Shown here piece by piece: positions 1-12,782 of a DNA stretch of 64,000 nucleotides. Made by a program: the position numbers and the translations under genes. The stretch covers positions 962,550-1,026,549 of the forward strand of contig JAJJXM010000011.1 of assembly GCA_024516155.1 (NCBI GenBank), written 5' to 3'. How positions within the stretch are numbered: the stretch's first letter is position 1; each line of letters starts with the position of its first letter. This stretch comes from Pyronema omphalodes. Taxonomy: Eukaryota; Ascomycota; Pezizomycetes; Pezizales; Pyronemataceae. Below the pieces are notes generated by a model. It was not told the origin of the DNA and made no database searches. It was given only the letters and a program-made list of their open reading frames with translations.

Positions 1-1141
1 GCCTAAAAGTAGTGGCGCTAGCCACCATCTTCAGACACGAATCAAAAATAAAATATACACAGTAATGTGGCTACAACTTGATTTCAATAGAATATCACTT
101 TGTTCGATATGTACTTGCATTCTTCATTTCATTTGGTATTTGAGGTACCGCGCTTTGCGTTACATGCCCACCCTAGTCTATATGTTGCATTCTAGCTGAT
201 CAAAAATCAGAATTAGTTGTTTATAGATGCCTTATCGAAGTACGGCATCTGTAAAACGCATCAACAGCCTCCTCATCGTGGCAAAAGACAAGATGTACCG
301 GTGCATTAATCAAAGATGGAACTGCATACATATGAATGTGACCGTTTCACCGTGTAACATTTCTAGGCGTTCCTGTAGCGTAATATGGTCGTATGACTAT
401 GTATGTCTGAGGACGGTTTATTCTGAGACAGCCAATTGATTTTCATTTTGATGGTATCTTTGGTAACTTTTAGATGCAGTATTGGTGTATACTTACTTTA
501 TTGAGAAGCTCGGGCGAGCTTTTGGGTTAAGCTGTTTCTGTCATTAGCGAACGAAGTTCGCATAGATATGGCTGAGGGCAAAAAAATTTGTGTAGCCTGA
601 TGTTGGGAAATCAATGTTTTGATAGCAACTGCAAGTCTCTGATGCAAGTCATCGTTCGCATTCGATCCCTTCACTACCCTGTCCACTCCGATCCCCGGCT
701 GCTGCTGTGGCAACCTTGACGTGCGCTTTCTTGCCCCACTTTACTTTTTCAGACAAAACTGATCGTTCACTTTATCTCCCGGATATATACACATGAATAC
801 TGTGCATATACCGAGATTAACGCATTAATGATCTAATCAAAAAGAAAATACACAAAAGGAAGAAAGAAAAAAAAAAAAAAAAAAAGAAGATTCCGCGCGC
901 GTGTTTTCTCTCTACGCTGCTGTTGTCCCTGACAATCTCCCCCACCCTCCCCCGCACACGACCGACCATCTCCATCACACCGGCGACAGCCGCACGTCCC
1001 TAAGGAGCTATGACCAATCAATTTCTTCCCTTCTAGAGTAGCGACCTACTGCTAGCTATCCTGGCATCGCGTACGGGGTATATAAATGTCCGCCACAGCT
1101 CTCACGTCTAGGACATATCGGTACAACGAGTATCAGAAACG
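1..1141. other. Gene-free upstream region of the Mo-cofactor sulfurase gene
   Basis: No reading frame here looks coding: the short open frames have no domain and biased composition. A run of A lies near 865-886. A TTATCT (AGATAA on the other strand) at 772-777 is a potential GATA-factor site. That would fit nitrogen control of purine-use genes in fungi, but one hexamer is weak evidence. Confidence 0.5.
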
Positions 1142-3847
1142 ATGGCGATAACACGAGAAGCTGCGCTGCAGAAGTTACTTCCATTAGGATACAATTTGGA
1201 GGTTGAGGCGATTCGAGAGAAGGAATATCCACAGCTGACAGGTAATAAGTACAGTAGCTAAAGTCCTGCTACCGGTAGTGCTTTTATCTAACGGAGACAG
1301 ATTGCGTTTACCTTGACCACGCTGGAACAACCCTCTATCCGAGATCCGGAATCGAAGCTTTTTCCGCTGATCTGTGTTCGAATCTCTACGGTAATCCTCA
1401 CTCGCCATCGGCAGCTTCACAACTGTCTACAAAACGTGTCGAAAATGTTCGCCTACGAGTACTTCAGTATTTCCACGCTAGTCCGGAAGAGTTTGATGTC
1501 GTCTTCTGTGCGAATGCCACGGGTGCTATGAAGCTCGTTACGGAAGCGTTTTCGGCACTGGAAAATGGTTGGAGCTACAAATACCATGCGGATGCACATA
1601 CGAGCTTGGTCGGAATTCGAGAGACAGCGAATGATTACCGTTACTTCAGGGACGACTCAGAGGTCGAGGACTGGTTACAGCAACCACGGACAGACTCAGA
1701 GGCCGAGACCGGCATATTTGCGTGGCCGGGACAATCAAATCTTACCGGCCGTCGTTGTCCTCGGGAGTGGGCTCAAAAACTAAGGGCGGCACACCCCAAT
1801 TACTACTCGTTACTTGACGCTGCCGCCCTGGTCTCCACTGCACCACTTGACTTGAGTGATGTTGAATCAGCACCTGATTTTACAGTCCTGAGTTTCTACA
1901 AGATCTTTGGATTCCCAAATTTAGGAGCACTGATCGTACGGCGAGCTTCTGGTCATATACTGAGAAACCGGAAGTATTTTGGGGGCGGAACAGTGGATGC
2001 CTTGACGATAGGCAAGAATTTTTGGGTAAGAAAGAAGGAGGATCCACATTCCTACCTTGAAGATGGTACCCTCCCGTTTCACTCAATCATCGCTCTCGAT
2101 GCTATGATGACGGCACATGAACGGCTTTACGGCAGCGTACAGAATGTCTCGAAACATACGTTCGCACTCGGAAAGCTGGCTTATGAACACATGTCCAACT
2201 TAAAGCATTCGAATGGTCAGAAGGTTGTGCATTTTTACGGCGGAGGAAATTATGATTCATCTTTATCTCAAGGAGCAACAATCGCATTCAATCTCTTGAA
2301 GCCTGATGGCTCATGGATTGGATATGCCGAGTTTGAAAAGTTGGCCTCAGTCAAAGGAATCAGTCTGCGCGTAGGCGGGATGTGCAATCCAGGTGGTATG
2401 GAGGCATATATAGGAATAAAGCCTTGGGAGGTAGAGCAGAACTACGCAGCCGGCCATGTCTGTTCCGACAACCACGATATTATGAATGGCAAACCAACGG
2501 GTGCTATCAGGATATCGTTGGGGGCTATGAGCACAGTTGACGACGTACTGTCGTTCATAAACTTCTTACACGAGTTCTACACCGACAAAGCAGCAGTCCC
2601 ACTAGATTTTGGAACTGCAATTCACGGCGGTCCAATGGCCATAGTCGACAGTTTGATCATCTGTATGTCTATTTATCCAAAAAACTGTTTTGTCCTTTCT
2701 AACATATGGTGACCAAAGATCCCATCAAATCCTGCGGTGGCTTCAAGATTCCTGCCGGTGTCTCATGGTCTCTCAGGCCTCATGGCTTCTCCTGGGACCG
2801 GGAATGGTGTCTCGTTCATCTAGGCACTGGCGCCGCCCTGAGTCAAAAAGCTTACAACAAAATGACAACCGTTCGTCCTTCGATAAACCTCGAAACAGGA
2901 ATGCTTACTGTATCCGTTCATAATCGTCCCGATATCAAACCCCTCCAAATTCCCCTCTCCGCAAAACCAGCAGATCTCAAGAACCTTCATCGCTCTGCCT
3001 CTCGAGTCTGTGGTGACAAGATCACAGCATTGACCTACAACGATCCAGAGATTGTCGAATTTTTTTCAACCGCAGTAGGAGTACCCTGTACTCTTGCGAG
3101 ATTTCCAGCGGAGTCAACAAGCAGAAATTACAAACCCCATCTTGCGAAAGATGGAGCTACAACAGGAAGCAACGGTAGAAGAAACCCCAACATTTTGCTC
3201 AGCAACGAGAGTCCGATTTTGGTTATCAGTAAGACCAGTGTCGATGCTTTGAATCGACACATTGCGTCCACAAACGGCAAGCTAGCGAAGCCAGATGTTT
3301 TCAGAGCGAACATTGTCCTCCGGAACGCGGGGTCAGAGCAGGATGAGCCTTATGCGGAGGATACTTGGAGGCGGCTCAAAATTGGTAATGAGCATTTCGA
3401 TGTGAGAACTCCCCGCCAATATAAGATAAAGAGAATAAGACAATGCTGATACAAGAATAGTTACTTGGACCATGTAGACGCTGTCACATGGTTTGTATCG
3501 ACCAAGACACAGCCGAGAAAAATGAAGAACCTTTCGTCACCCTCGCAAAGACTCGGATGATAGGTGGCAAGATATTATTCGGACAGCATGCTACACATGT
3601 TCCAAATCCAAGTAGCATGACCACGGCGGAAGCAAGTATCAAAGTCGGAGATTTGGTGGAGGTCTTGACAAGCACGGGTGATGATTCATGCAGCTCCTCC
3701 GGTGCCTCTTCCGAACCCGATCTGGAGGTTAGGACTCCATCTCCAGTTGTAGTGGTACCAACTCCCGCCCCTCCCCCAGTGGCGAAATCCGGCGGGTTTT
3801 TCCAATCGCTCGTTTCAAGTCGTCGTTGGAGTCGCCGCGTAAAGTGA
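1142..3847 (+). CDS. hxB: Molybdenum cofactor sulfurase (hxB/MOCOS type), four exons
   Basis: Exons are 1142-1241, 1301-2662, 2719-3401 and 3461-3847, giving 843 residues, close to the family length. The enzyme sulfurates the Mo cofactor of xanthine dehydrogenase and aldehyde oxidase in the cytosol. The N-terminal two thirds is a class V aminotransferase-like cysteine desulfurase domain: it opens with LDHAGTTLYP, has the Schiff-base lysine in SFYKIFGFPN (about Lys234), and has the conserved cysteine in GGMCNPGG (about Cys395). The C-terminal third is a MOSC domain containing YPIKSCGGF and LLGPCRRCHMVCID. Both motifs span splice junctions, which fixes introns 2 and 3. Intron 1 restores the DCVYLDHAG reading. 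All introns are 56-59 bp and canonical. No break was seen. The symbol follows the Aspergillus gene. Confidence 0.95.
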
Positions 3848-4226
3848 TACGCATGTTAAGTTTTGGGGGTTTTCGGTATATCCTGTACGTGTTTTTTTTA
3901 TTTTCCTATTTCATTTGTAATGTATGTGGGAGTTATCATTCAAGTTGTAATTAAGATATCATGTCGATTTGTGGGGGCGTTTCTATATGTATACCAATTG
4001 GAATTCTTAGCTCAAAACGTGGTGTCGTACATAAATCCTCTTATGCTCCTTTCCTCACTCGTGGTGTTGGGCCCTTGCATAACGCAACGCGCTGTCGCCA
4101 CATCTTGGCACGTGGCAAGGGTATGCGCAGTGCGGCGGGGTATAATCGCGGGGCGCACCTCAAAATCGTCGACCCCGAAATCCATCCGCCATCCGCAACC
4201 TTCGCACTCCCGGAAACACCCCCAAC
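3848..4226. other. Intergenic spacer and probable MRI1 promoter
   Basis: About 380 bp between two genes on the same strand. The proximal half is T-rich and may hold the sulfurase 3' end. The distal half is C-rich just before the MRI1 start codon. No separate gene was seen. Confidence 0.5.
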
Positions 4227-5490
4227 ATGTCTCTCCAAGCCATCAAATACACCCGGGGATCTCTCACAATCCTCGACCAACTCCGTCTTCCCCACGCCTC
4301 CGTATACGTCCCCATCTCCACCTGCGAAGCCGGATGGGATGCGATCAAGCGCATGGTAGTCCGCGGTGCTCCCGCGATTGCTATTGTCGCTGCTCTTGCA
4401 TTGGCAGTGGAGCTTGTCGACACCAAAGCCTCCGAGCTCCAGCCTCAGCAGCAGAGAGAGAAAATTCAGGAGAGATTGGCATACTTGGTTACGTCTAGGC
4501 CTACTGCTGTTAACCTTGCGGATGCTGCGGGAAAGCTTAATGTTGTCGCACAGAAGGCTTTGGAGGCTGGAGAGAATGTCGTGGAGAAATATCTTGAGGC
4601 GGCAGAGAAGATGCTGGTGGATGATGTTGCGGATAATAAGGCTATTGGTGATCATGGAGCTCAGTGGATTGTGGAGCAGGCTGGTGATGCTGAGGTTGCG
4701 GTTCTTACTCACTGTAACACTGGGTACGTATCATGACTGTTTATCCTCTGTTCTTAATCCGCCTCTTTGGACTCAATGAAGCTCCAACGAGCTGTTCTGA
4801 GCTCCGCTACCATGCCCGGTAATAGCAAAGAAAACATGACCTGACACTTCCGCCTCCAGATCCCTCGCCACCGCCGGTTACGGAACCGCTCTTGGAATAA
4901 TCCGCTCCCTCAACTCTACCGGACACCTATCGCATGCCTACTGCACCGAAACCAGACCCTACAACCAAGGTTCCCGTCTTACCGCCTATGAGTTATCCGT
5001 TGACATTCCCGCGGGCAAGTCCACCCTCATCACCGACTCCATGGCCTCCTCACTTCTTCGATCCCGCAAGATCGCCGCCATCGTAGTAGGAGCCGATCGT
5101 GTTGCCGCAAATGGTGATACCGCAAACAAGATTGGTACTTACCAGCTTGCTATTGTTGCTAAGCACCATGGTGTCAAGTTTGTTGTTGCTGCACCTAGAA
5201 CTACTATTGATATGAACACTGCCTCCGGTGAGGATATCGAGATTGAACAGAGACCTGAGGCGGAGGTTTTGGTCGTTACTGGTCCTAAGGCTCAGATTAC
5301 TGCTGATGGTGTCAGTGTTAACCAGGAGGAGACTTATACTGTCGCTCCTGGTGTCACTGGGGGTGTTAATGTTTACAACCCTTCTTTTGATGTAACGCCG
5401 AAGGACCTTATCGATGCAATTGCCACCGAGAAGGGTGTTTGTGTCAAGAATGCTCAGGGAGACTTCGAGTTGGCCAAGTTGTTCGCATAA
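4227..5490 (+). CDS. MRI1: Methylthioribose-1-phosphate isomerase
   Basis: Exons 4227-4723 and 4860-5490 encode 375 residues, the usual length. The enzyme isomerises 5-methylthioribose-1-phosphate to methylthioribulose-1-phosphate in the methionine salvage pathway and belongs to the eIF2B alpha/beta/delta-like family. Family motifs seen are [15 protein letters not shown] near residue 50, the catalytic cysteine in [16 protein letters not shown] (about Cys163, spanning the intron), and the catalytic aspartate in [17 protein letters not shown] (about Asp245). The 136-bp intron starts GTACGT and ends CTCCAG. The start is the first ATG of the frame and gives the typical N-terminus [14 protein letters not shown] run of more than 20 G lies just after the stop. 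Confidence 0.96.
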
Positions 5491-5518
5491 AAAGAAACTG
5501 AATATGAACAGATTTGGC

Positions 5519-5540
5519 GGGGGGGGGGGGGGGGGGGGGG
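5519..5540 (+). repeat. Homopolymer G tract in the MRI1 3' flank
   Basis: An uninterrupted run of about 22 G about 30 bp past the MRI1 stop codon. Its length is likely variable and hard to sequence. It could form a G-quadruplex, but no function is shown. Confidence 0.8.
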
Positions 5541-5828
5541 TGGTCGGATGTGGATATGGATATGGGATATCTATGATTTGTTTTAGCACGCGTCTCGAAA
5601 AAAAGTTTAGAAATTTCTTTTGTATATAATAGTACCTCAAATAAAAAGTTAACAACAAAGGTTAACCAACGTTACTCCATCTTCTCCATCCCATCATGAA
5701 TTATCACTTCCTAACCCTGTCCATCTTATTACCCTTATAACCTCTTATACCCTCTTATACCGCATCCCATTCCCCTCAACCCCATAATCCCTCAAATCCT
5801 TCTAAATACCAGACTAGTCCAACCAAAA

Positions 5829-6451
5829 TTATTTCTCCCCCTCCTTATCTCCCTCTTTTTTCATCTCATCACTATTCCCCTCCCCATCCTTAACACCACC
5901 ACCATTCTCAGCCGAAGAAGATTCTTCATCATCACCCCCATAAGCCTCCAAAAATCCAGCCAGTTTACTCTCCAACGCATCAAGTTGGTCTTCGATTGCT
6001 TTGGCCTGCCGATCTGCTCTGTTTATCCCCCGCCACCCCATCGGCATCTTTCGTCAGCACTATTTTCTTCAGGAGTGGTAAAGATAGGGAGGTGGGTAGT
6101 GAGGGGGGGGATGGAGAGGTTTGGTAACTGCTGAGGGTTGATAATCATACTCGTTAAGTTTCTGGTATGCCTAAAGAGAAGCAGAGTCAGCACTGTCAGC
6201 ACTAATTGTAGCGACGGCGCGGGTGAGACGGGTGAGACGGGAGTAGTGGGTAGTGGGTAGTGGGTAGTGGGTAGTGGGGCTACGGTTGACGAAGGTAAAT
6301 TGAAGTTGAAGCAGCTATAGAATGGTTTATATCTCGGGAGTGAGAGCTGAGTGGAGCTGCAGAAAGCTGAAAGAGTTGCGCACAGATGAACCCAGGGTAA
6401 GGAAACTTACAGCAGCAATATCAACCTCGCCTGTGGTTTCGTTCGTCATTA
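5829..6451 (-). CDS. Probable small coiled-coil protein, two exons
   Basis: On the minus strand an ATG at 6451 opens 13 residues (MTNETTGEVDIAA) followed by a perfect GTAAGT donor. A second open stretch, 6047-5829, reads INRADRQAKAIEDQLDALE, then an acidic, lysine-rich tail. Joining them at 6410/6047 keeps phase and gives about 85 residues. The heptad-like spacing of I/L in the middle supports a short coiled coil. The intron would be about 360 bp, long for this window, so an extra exon may be missed and the acceptor is uncertain. The family is not recognised. A shadow frame is unlikely because donor, frame and amphipathic pattern coincide. Confidence 0.4.
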
Positions 6452-8403
6452 TTCTTGCGGATTTATAGGCAGTTTTTATGTTTCTGTGGCTATTTCTGTT
6501 TCTGTGGCTGTTTCGGCGGGGTAGATAGAGTAGAGAGAGGGGTATTGGAGCTTCGTGTTTGGCAAACGGAATGCGTTGGTTTGGTAAGTAGCCGAGCTCT
6601 TTGCGGGGATGTGGCGACCCTGGAATCGCGTGTATGTTGCGTCGTGGTAACGTTACATATTCGCGTACAGTCCAGCGCACCATATCTCGCGTACAGTTTA
6701 CAGCTCGGCTCAAAACAAATGTGAATTAACGATAAAGTTCGTTATGATATAATTTGATTTAGCTATATCTCACAGCCTATACAACATAATCAAGCTATTG
6801 TTTTCTTTTATTTTTTTTTTTTTTTCGTCAGTTTTGCAAAATACCATACCTATCAAACGACACGGCACGGCAGTTAACATATGGTGGGAATGTGGTGGTA
6901 CATATGAGAAAACTCCCATGTTGCAACGCTGCAAGCTCCCCGCGTTTTGTCTGGTCGCGGGGTTGCGGGACGGGATGACGACATCCCATCACATTACATC
7001 ACATCACATCACATCCACTTCAGGGTCCTTTTTTATCTTTATGTACCTTTCTGTATCCTTTCTCTTTATCAATTTTTTATCTTTTCTTTGACGCTGCCTC
7101 ACGTGATCTTTTGACCCCACCGTGAATGTAACATTCCCGCATCCCATATCCTAAACCCAGCTATGGTATGATATGGCGTGGTATTGTACTGTATATGGTG
7201 TAGAAGACGGAAGATGGAAGATGCGACTGTCGTACCAGTATGCAGAGCTAGTTGACAGCAGATATGTAGCAGACTGCGAACCGCGGGTTACAAGCTGCTA
7301 CCAGGGCCCCCCGGAAAAAATGAGGATGGGCATGGAAAGGGAAAGGGAAAGGGAAAGGGAAAGGGAAATGGTAATGGTAATGGTAATGGGAATGGGGTCA
7401 TCCCGGGGTTATGCTACTATGTATGCTGCCATGGTGTCATGGTGTCATACAAGGGCCTGGCCTTATCGATGATGCACGGGATTGGGATTGCAATTGTATC
7501 TACCGACCGATACACCGGTGTATTACTGTACATATGAACCATACATACTGTTGACACATATACGTCAGGACGGCAGAAGCTACGTATTCATGAACAGCCG
7601 CTTCCACTTTCATATTTACTTCCACTTGCTCATTCAGATCCACATGCACATGCACATCCAGGAACATCGATATTTACCTTCGCCTCCACTTGGTGGTTTG
7701 TTTTGTGTGGAGGCGCGTACGGGAAACACTCGAGGCGAACGGTAAAATGGTAATCGAAGTAAAGGAATAGTAAGAATTGTAAGAAGTATCAAAAGGCAAC
7801 TCTAATGTTTCAGATTGGTATTTGATACACCATAGACTTCTGAAGAAAAAAAAGAGATGTGGGGAAAATATTCAGTTGTTAATTTTCTATGCCGGATTCA
7901 GGAGAGGCACCATACTTTTACAAAAGAAGAAAAAGCAAAAAACTATAGACTGCTTGTCGTTTTGGAAGGTAGATTCCGTGAAGCCAGTTGCGGTATGAAA
8001 TTAAGCTTTTCGGGCGATGGCAATAACTTGACGGTTGACGATTCATGATCCGCTCGGTATGTACTTGACAATGATGCGACGATATAGTATGGTCTTGTCG
8101 TGCAATACGAAGGTGTGTATGTACCGAACCATAGCAGGGATTCTTATGTTCTTACGTTCCTATACCTACCGGCAGTTGATGGGAAATATGCACGTAGAGT
8201 GCGTATGTAGGGAATGTACCATATGTACCACGCAGACACAGTAGTATTCCGCACAACAGCACTTGTATCATATAGGGTTTTTGTTTGTTTTTATGACCGA
8301 GAATCTGAGATTATATATGATGCCATACCCGGGACCCGAACAAAACATCAGACAACACCAGATATATCACATTGTGCCATTGTCGCATTGTCGCATTATC
8401 ATA
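6452..8403. other. Gene-free AT-rich region with simple repeats
   Basis: No coding exon was recognised. The stretch has short tandem arrays, for example GAAAGG units at about 7335-7368 and TGGTAA units at about 7368-7390, plus frequent CATATG/GTAC-like words. Short open frames here are low complexity and not supported. Confidence 0.5.
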
Positions 8404-8602
8404 TGGAGGACTTCCCGCCGCTCTTGTTCTAGGTGGATTATGGATAGAATACATAACCTCAACTTCACTTATGCGATACATAGCAATAAAAACCCTCTTG
8501 GCGCTTTATTAACTTTCTGTAAAATATATGTGTTTATACTATTTATATATCCATATATCTTTTACTGGTGAAATAAGTACTCCAGTCCCGTGAAGTCATC
8601 CA
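8404..8602. mobile_element. Short inverted-repeat element (MITE-like), degenerate copy
   Basis: About 199 bp. It begins TGGAGGACTTCCC and ends with a decayed complement (TGAAGTCATCCA). Internal stretches (AACCTCAACTTCA, ATAGCAATA, GGTGAAATA) match, in the same order, the element at 10133-10336. This points to a common non-autonomous family with no coding capacity. Confidence 0.6.
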
Positions 8603-10132
8603 TTATCGCATCGCCTACTTATTGAAAATAAAGCGGGTGAGAGAAGAAAATGTAATGAAGTCGGTGCGATAACTCCTAATTCTAACATCGGTAGTATGAT
8701 GCTGATGCTGATTCTGATGCTGATGCTGGTGCACCATAAGCGCCATTCGTTGGAACTCAAAACAGACTAGTTCTTCTATCTATGCAAGCTCATATGTAGG
8801 TTATAACTTTGCGTCATAGATTGCATCATGGGTTGCATATGTATACCTACCTATGTATTTCAATGCCGCTGTTTTAAGGGTTGTATTTACATATATCATC
8901 ACTCGTAGCATCATGCGTTGGAAATGTGCCGCAAATGTGCCGCTGCTTTAGTGCTTGAAATTTTTTGAGTGCATATCACGATAGTAAGTTGGAAGTTAAG
9001 CATATCATCGCAGGCAAAAACGGGGGATAAAAGATCATCATGATTCGTTCTCTGTTCTACTCTATTGCATTCCATTTGCTGATACCTGATTATCGCTCGC
9101 TGGGGGTTTCGAACGCAGTAAGTATAGTGTGCATGATACAGACAACCCTCTTTATAAAATTATTCCATATGACGATAACCTATGTATAACGGTATATAAC
9201 CGCGGTCCCAACTGCAATAAGTCGCGGCAATTCACTTTTTATACGTATAACAATTTCCTGTGTATAACGATAATTTTTCCAACCTGTACTCGTATCGTTA
9301 TAGAGAGGTTTACCTGTAGTATCTATAATCCACGAGCCCTATGGTAAAAGACCACCATATGTATGGTGCAACATATGGGGGATAAAATCAATCAACATAC
9401 ATAAAATAAAAATATGACAGTATATCAGATATCATATGGTACTTCATACCCTATCTTTTTTACAAGCTACATAGGCTTCATAAGCTTCATAAGCTCCGCG
9501 CTTACACGTCTTGGAAATTCCGCGGACTACTTTTTTTTTTTTTTTTGCACGCTTCCGTAAGCGTCCGTCCGTCGGGCTTTGGGCCTTGGGAATTTAGGCT
9601 GCGAGCGCTACATGCATACCAGACAGAGTTTTTGCATTTTTTTTTCGCAAGCAAGTAAGCAAGCAAGTTGTAAACAAAACTTGCCGAATGATAAACTATG
9701 CAATATGGCTGGCTTATATGGATATGGCCATACCTATATGTCCATAAGTATCCAGCGATCCAGCAATAGCTTTACCGGATTAAGTCTCTTTGTGTATGCT
9801 GCCCTATACTGATACATGGTACATAGAGCTTCCTATTCTTTTTTTCGGTTCCGACTCCTTGGGTAGGTACATGATGATATACAGGGTCCCTTTTATATTC
9901 TTGTAAGTTGCGTTCTGGGTACGGTGTGCCTGTATGTAGTCCTTACCTTTGTGCATATATAACATACAGAAACTATAAAGCGTGAAAGAAAGCGTGTACT
10001 GATTATATTCAGTTCCTGGTTTGGTTTGGTTTTGTCGGGTTTGTATCATGTATGTGGAGTTAGTGTCCATACATATCGTAATGCCTGTAATGTCCACAAA
10101 GCTACATGCAAATTATAATAGCATAATGGCAG
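8603..10132. other. Gene-free AT-rich spacer between the two MITE-like copies
   Basis: About 1.5 kb with no coding exon recognised. It contains a T run at about 9531-9546 and a GCAA-type short repeat near 9645-9665. No RNA gene was recognised. Confidence 0.45.
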
Positions 10133-10336
10133 TGGAGGACTTCCCATCGCTCTATTGGGGGTGGATAGAACAACCTCAACTTCATCTATTCGATAGCAAT
10201 AGAAAATCTGAATAGATAGGGGGGTAGGGACCCCCCTGTCTATCCTAGTGCTCTATTCGCGTTCTATAGAAAATATTTTTTTTGTGGTGAAATAGACTCT
10301 CGCTTCCATTGCTATAGAGCGATGGGAAGTCCTCCA
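10133..10336. mobile_element. Short inverted-repeat element (MITE-like), better-preserved copy
   Basis: A 204-bp element bounded by perfect 22-bp terminal inverted repeats (TGGAGGACTTCCCATCGCTC.. at 10133-10154 and its complement at 10315-10336). A second, G-rich/C-rich hairpin lies in the centre near 10220-10245. It has no reading frame. No convincing target-site duplication was found next to the ends. Confidence 0.75.
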
Positions 10337-12700
10337 GTATAACAACAAAAGAAAACAGAATAGTGACAGAACTAGATGCACACCATACAGTGTGCGATGA
10401 GTGGGGATGAAAGAGTACTATTGTAGCCTGTAGATTGTAGTTATGCTATGGTGATATACATACTGCGTATATAGTTTATGTTGCTTGGAATTGGAATACG
10501 CACCGGAGTAACATCTATGACTACCTGGTAATATGCTATATTGTTTTTGTGAATTACTGGAGGTATTGTACCATGGTGGAGTTATTATTTATTGGGCTTT
10601 CATGGTTTGACAGGGTATTGTGGGATGGCATGGAATAAAAGAGAAATTTTGAGCTGTGTGTATGTTATGTGTTATGCGGCTTGCACTACAGTGAAATGTC
10701 TTCATATCTTTTCTGATTATTCGTTTTCATGTTGGCTTTTTTTTTGCCAAGGGGGGTTCTTTTTTACACTTTCGGGATTTTTTTTCCATGGTCTACGAAT
10801 TTTCTCTTCCTCGTGTCTTTTCTTCTTTTAAATACCTGGATCGACCGAAAAGCTTCCGTCTTTTGTGAGAAATTGTTTTGAATATTATTTTAATTTATTT
10901 TTTATTATTTCTTATATTTTTTATATATGCTTCTTATTACTGTTTTATACTTTGTATTTTTTCTTATTTTGTTACATTTATTTTTTTACCTCATTCTTTT
11001 CATTTTTTTTTTTTTTCATTCTCTATTTTTCCGTTAAAGCAGCGAAAAACGTTAGATCTACATCAGCGTTCGGGTTTCGAAACGTTCCATAACTGGTCGG
11101 AATTAAAATTCAAACTGAGATAGCCGATATGGATGTGGATGGCGGAAAGAAGGGGAGGGGGGGCAGCGGGAGGGAAGGGGAAAATGGGGGGAGGGAGGGA
11201 ATGCATAGGATGGGATAGGATGGGAATTGTAATTTGCTATGCCATGCTAGTACAACCGGACTGACAAGTTATCAGGGACGAGGGACGGGAAGTGATGGAT
11301 CATGGATGGGTGATGGATTCCGAGGGAACAAGACGTTTGTACATATCAAGGAGTAGTATAGTGGTAGTTCGCGTATGGTCCATATGTAGTTCACCTTGGG
11401 AAGAATTACAGGACGTTGCACAGTGCAGGTGTACCATGTTGCTGCTTTTACTACTTTAGCTCACCTCCCCTTCTCCATCACTATCAGACTATGGTGCATA
11501 GCAGCTAGCTAGAGTATCAACTATCAACTAAGTCCTTGTATGGTGTTCAAAACTTCAAGGGCCCCTCGTCCCTTGCCATTCACTCTTCGCCCCTTGCCCC
11601 CAGGCCCCCCCAGGATCCTGAGGCACCTGTTCCTGTTGGTTCGTTCCTTTTCGCTGTTGGTTGTTGCATCATCGATTTCCGGGTTATGCTAGCATAGGCT
11701 ATAGCTGAGTACATACAGTTTTATTGGCGCGGTGAAATTCTACTTCATCTCACATTACATACCAGCATACATACAGTGGTCAGCGGCCAGCGGGCAGCCA
11801 GCCAGCCAACTCAGCGTATAGCATAGTATAGTAGTAGTAGTGGGAAATTTCTTTAGACAATTCTGATATGTATGTACATTATCAGAACATATCGTTGATG
11901 CGAAATATATCTTCCGCTGACTGGCAGATACATATCTAAAGTCCGGGGTTAAGAAAAATAAAAAAAAATTCTCCTTTTGTACAAGCACGGAGCTTTACTA
12001 TATGTATGCTTGACCGTACATTGATGGTTGACCTAACCTGCAAGTTAACCGGATTCTGGAGTACAGATACCCTATATGCCAGTGCATCACCCTGGGATAT
12101 GCCGGCCGAGGTTGTCTTGGGAGCGGGGCGGACAGTTTTTTGATACGAGGAAGACTGCAGAGAGAGGGTGGTTTGTTGATGGTTTTCGTGATCTGCAAAC
12201 CCCCCTAAACTGCTGCTATGCTATGGATGCTAAGGACGTCGGACGTCGCCCGTGTTTTTACTACATACATACTTTAGGGTCAAAGTTGAGGGACATTCCG
12301 TTAACCGGACACACTATTGTCAAGTCCACGTGGATATTGGAGACTCTGCCTATCTGATGCAGCCGTAGACACAGAGTTTCAGGCAGCCGTGGAGAGAGAA
12401 AGTAGAGAGGTGCCTGTTGCAATCTGCGCTTGTTGCTGCTGGTGATGACACTGGACTGGGAGCCGCATCAGTCATCTCGTTTCGACTTAGCCGGGTGACT
12501 AGTCACATGTTTGGTTGGACCCTAAGAAATATTAGGAGCGTGTGTTCTCAACCAGAAAAAGAGCACCAGAAAGAACTACCAGAAGCGTCTTTTGTTCTCG
12601 ACTAGAAAGAGAACTATGTACGAGAAGCGTCTTTTCGTTCTCAGCTAGAAAAGTAGTACGTCTGGCTATGTAAGAAGCGTCTTGTTGTTCTCATCCCAGG
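10337..12700. other. Gene-free region, AT-rich then mixed
   Basis: No exon was recognised. The T-rich segment at 10730-11040 gives long Phe/Leu/Tyr frames that are compositional artefacts. G-rich stretches follow near 11150-11210. Confidence 0.45.
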
Positions 12701-12744
12701 CAGACGAACTACATATGTATCAGATCTTCGTCTTTTTGTTTTCC

Positions 12745-12782
<38 letters not shown>

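Noticed and set aside
6236..6280. GGGTAGT tandem units resembling telomeric repeat
   Set aside because: The unit is not TTAGGG, the array is only a few units long, and it is internal to unique DNA.
10860..11123. Hydrophobic Phe/Tyr-rich frames, possible membrane protein
   Set aside because: They come from a T-rich tract; no start context, homology or conserved residues.
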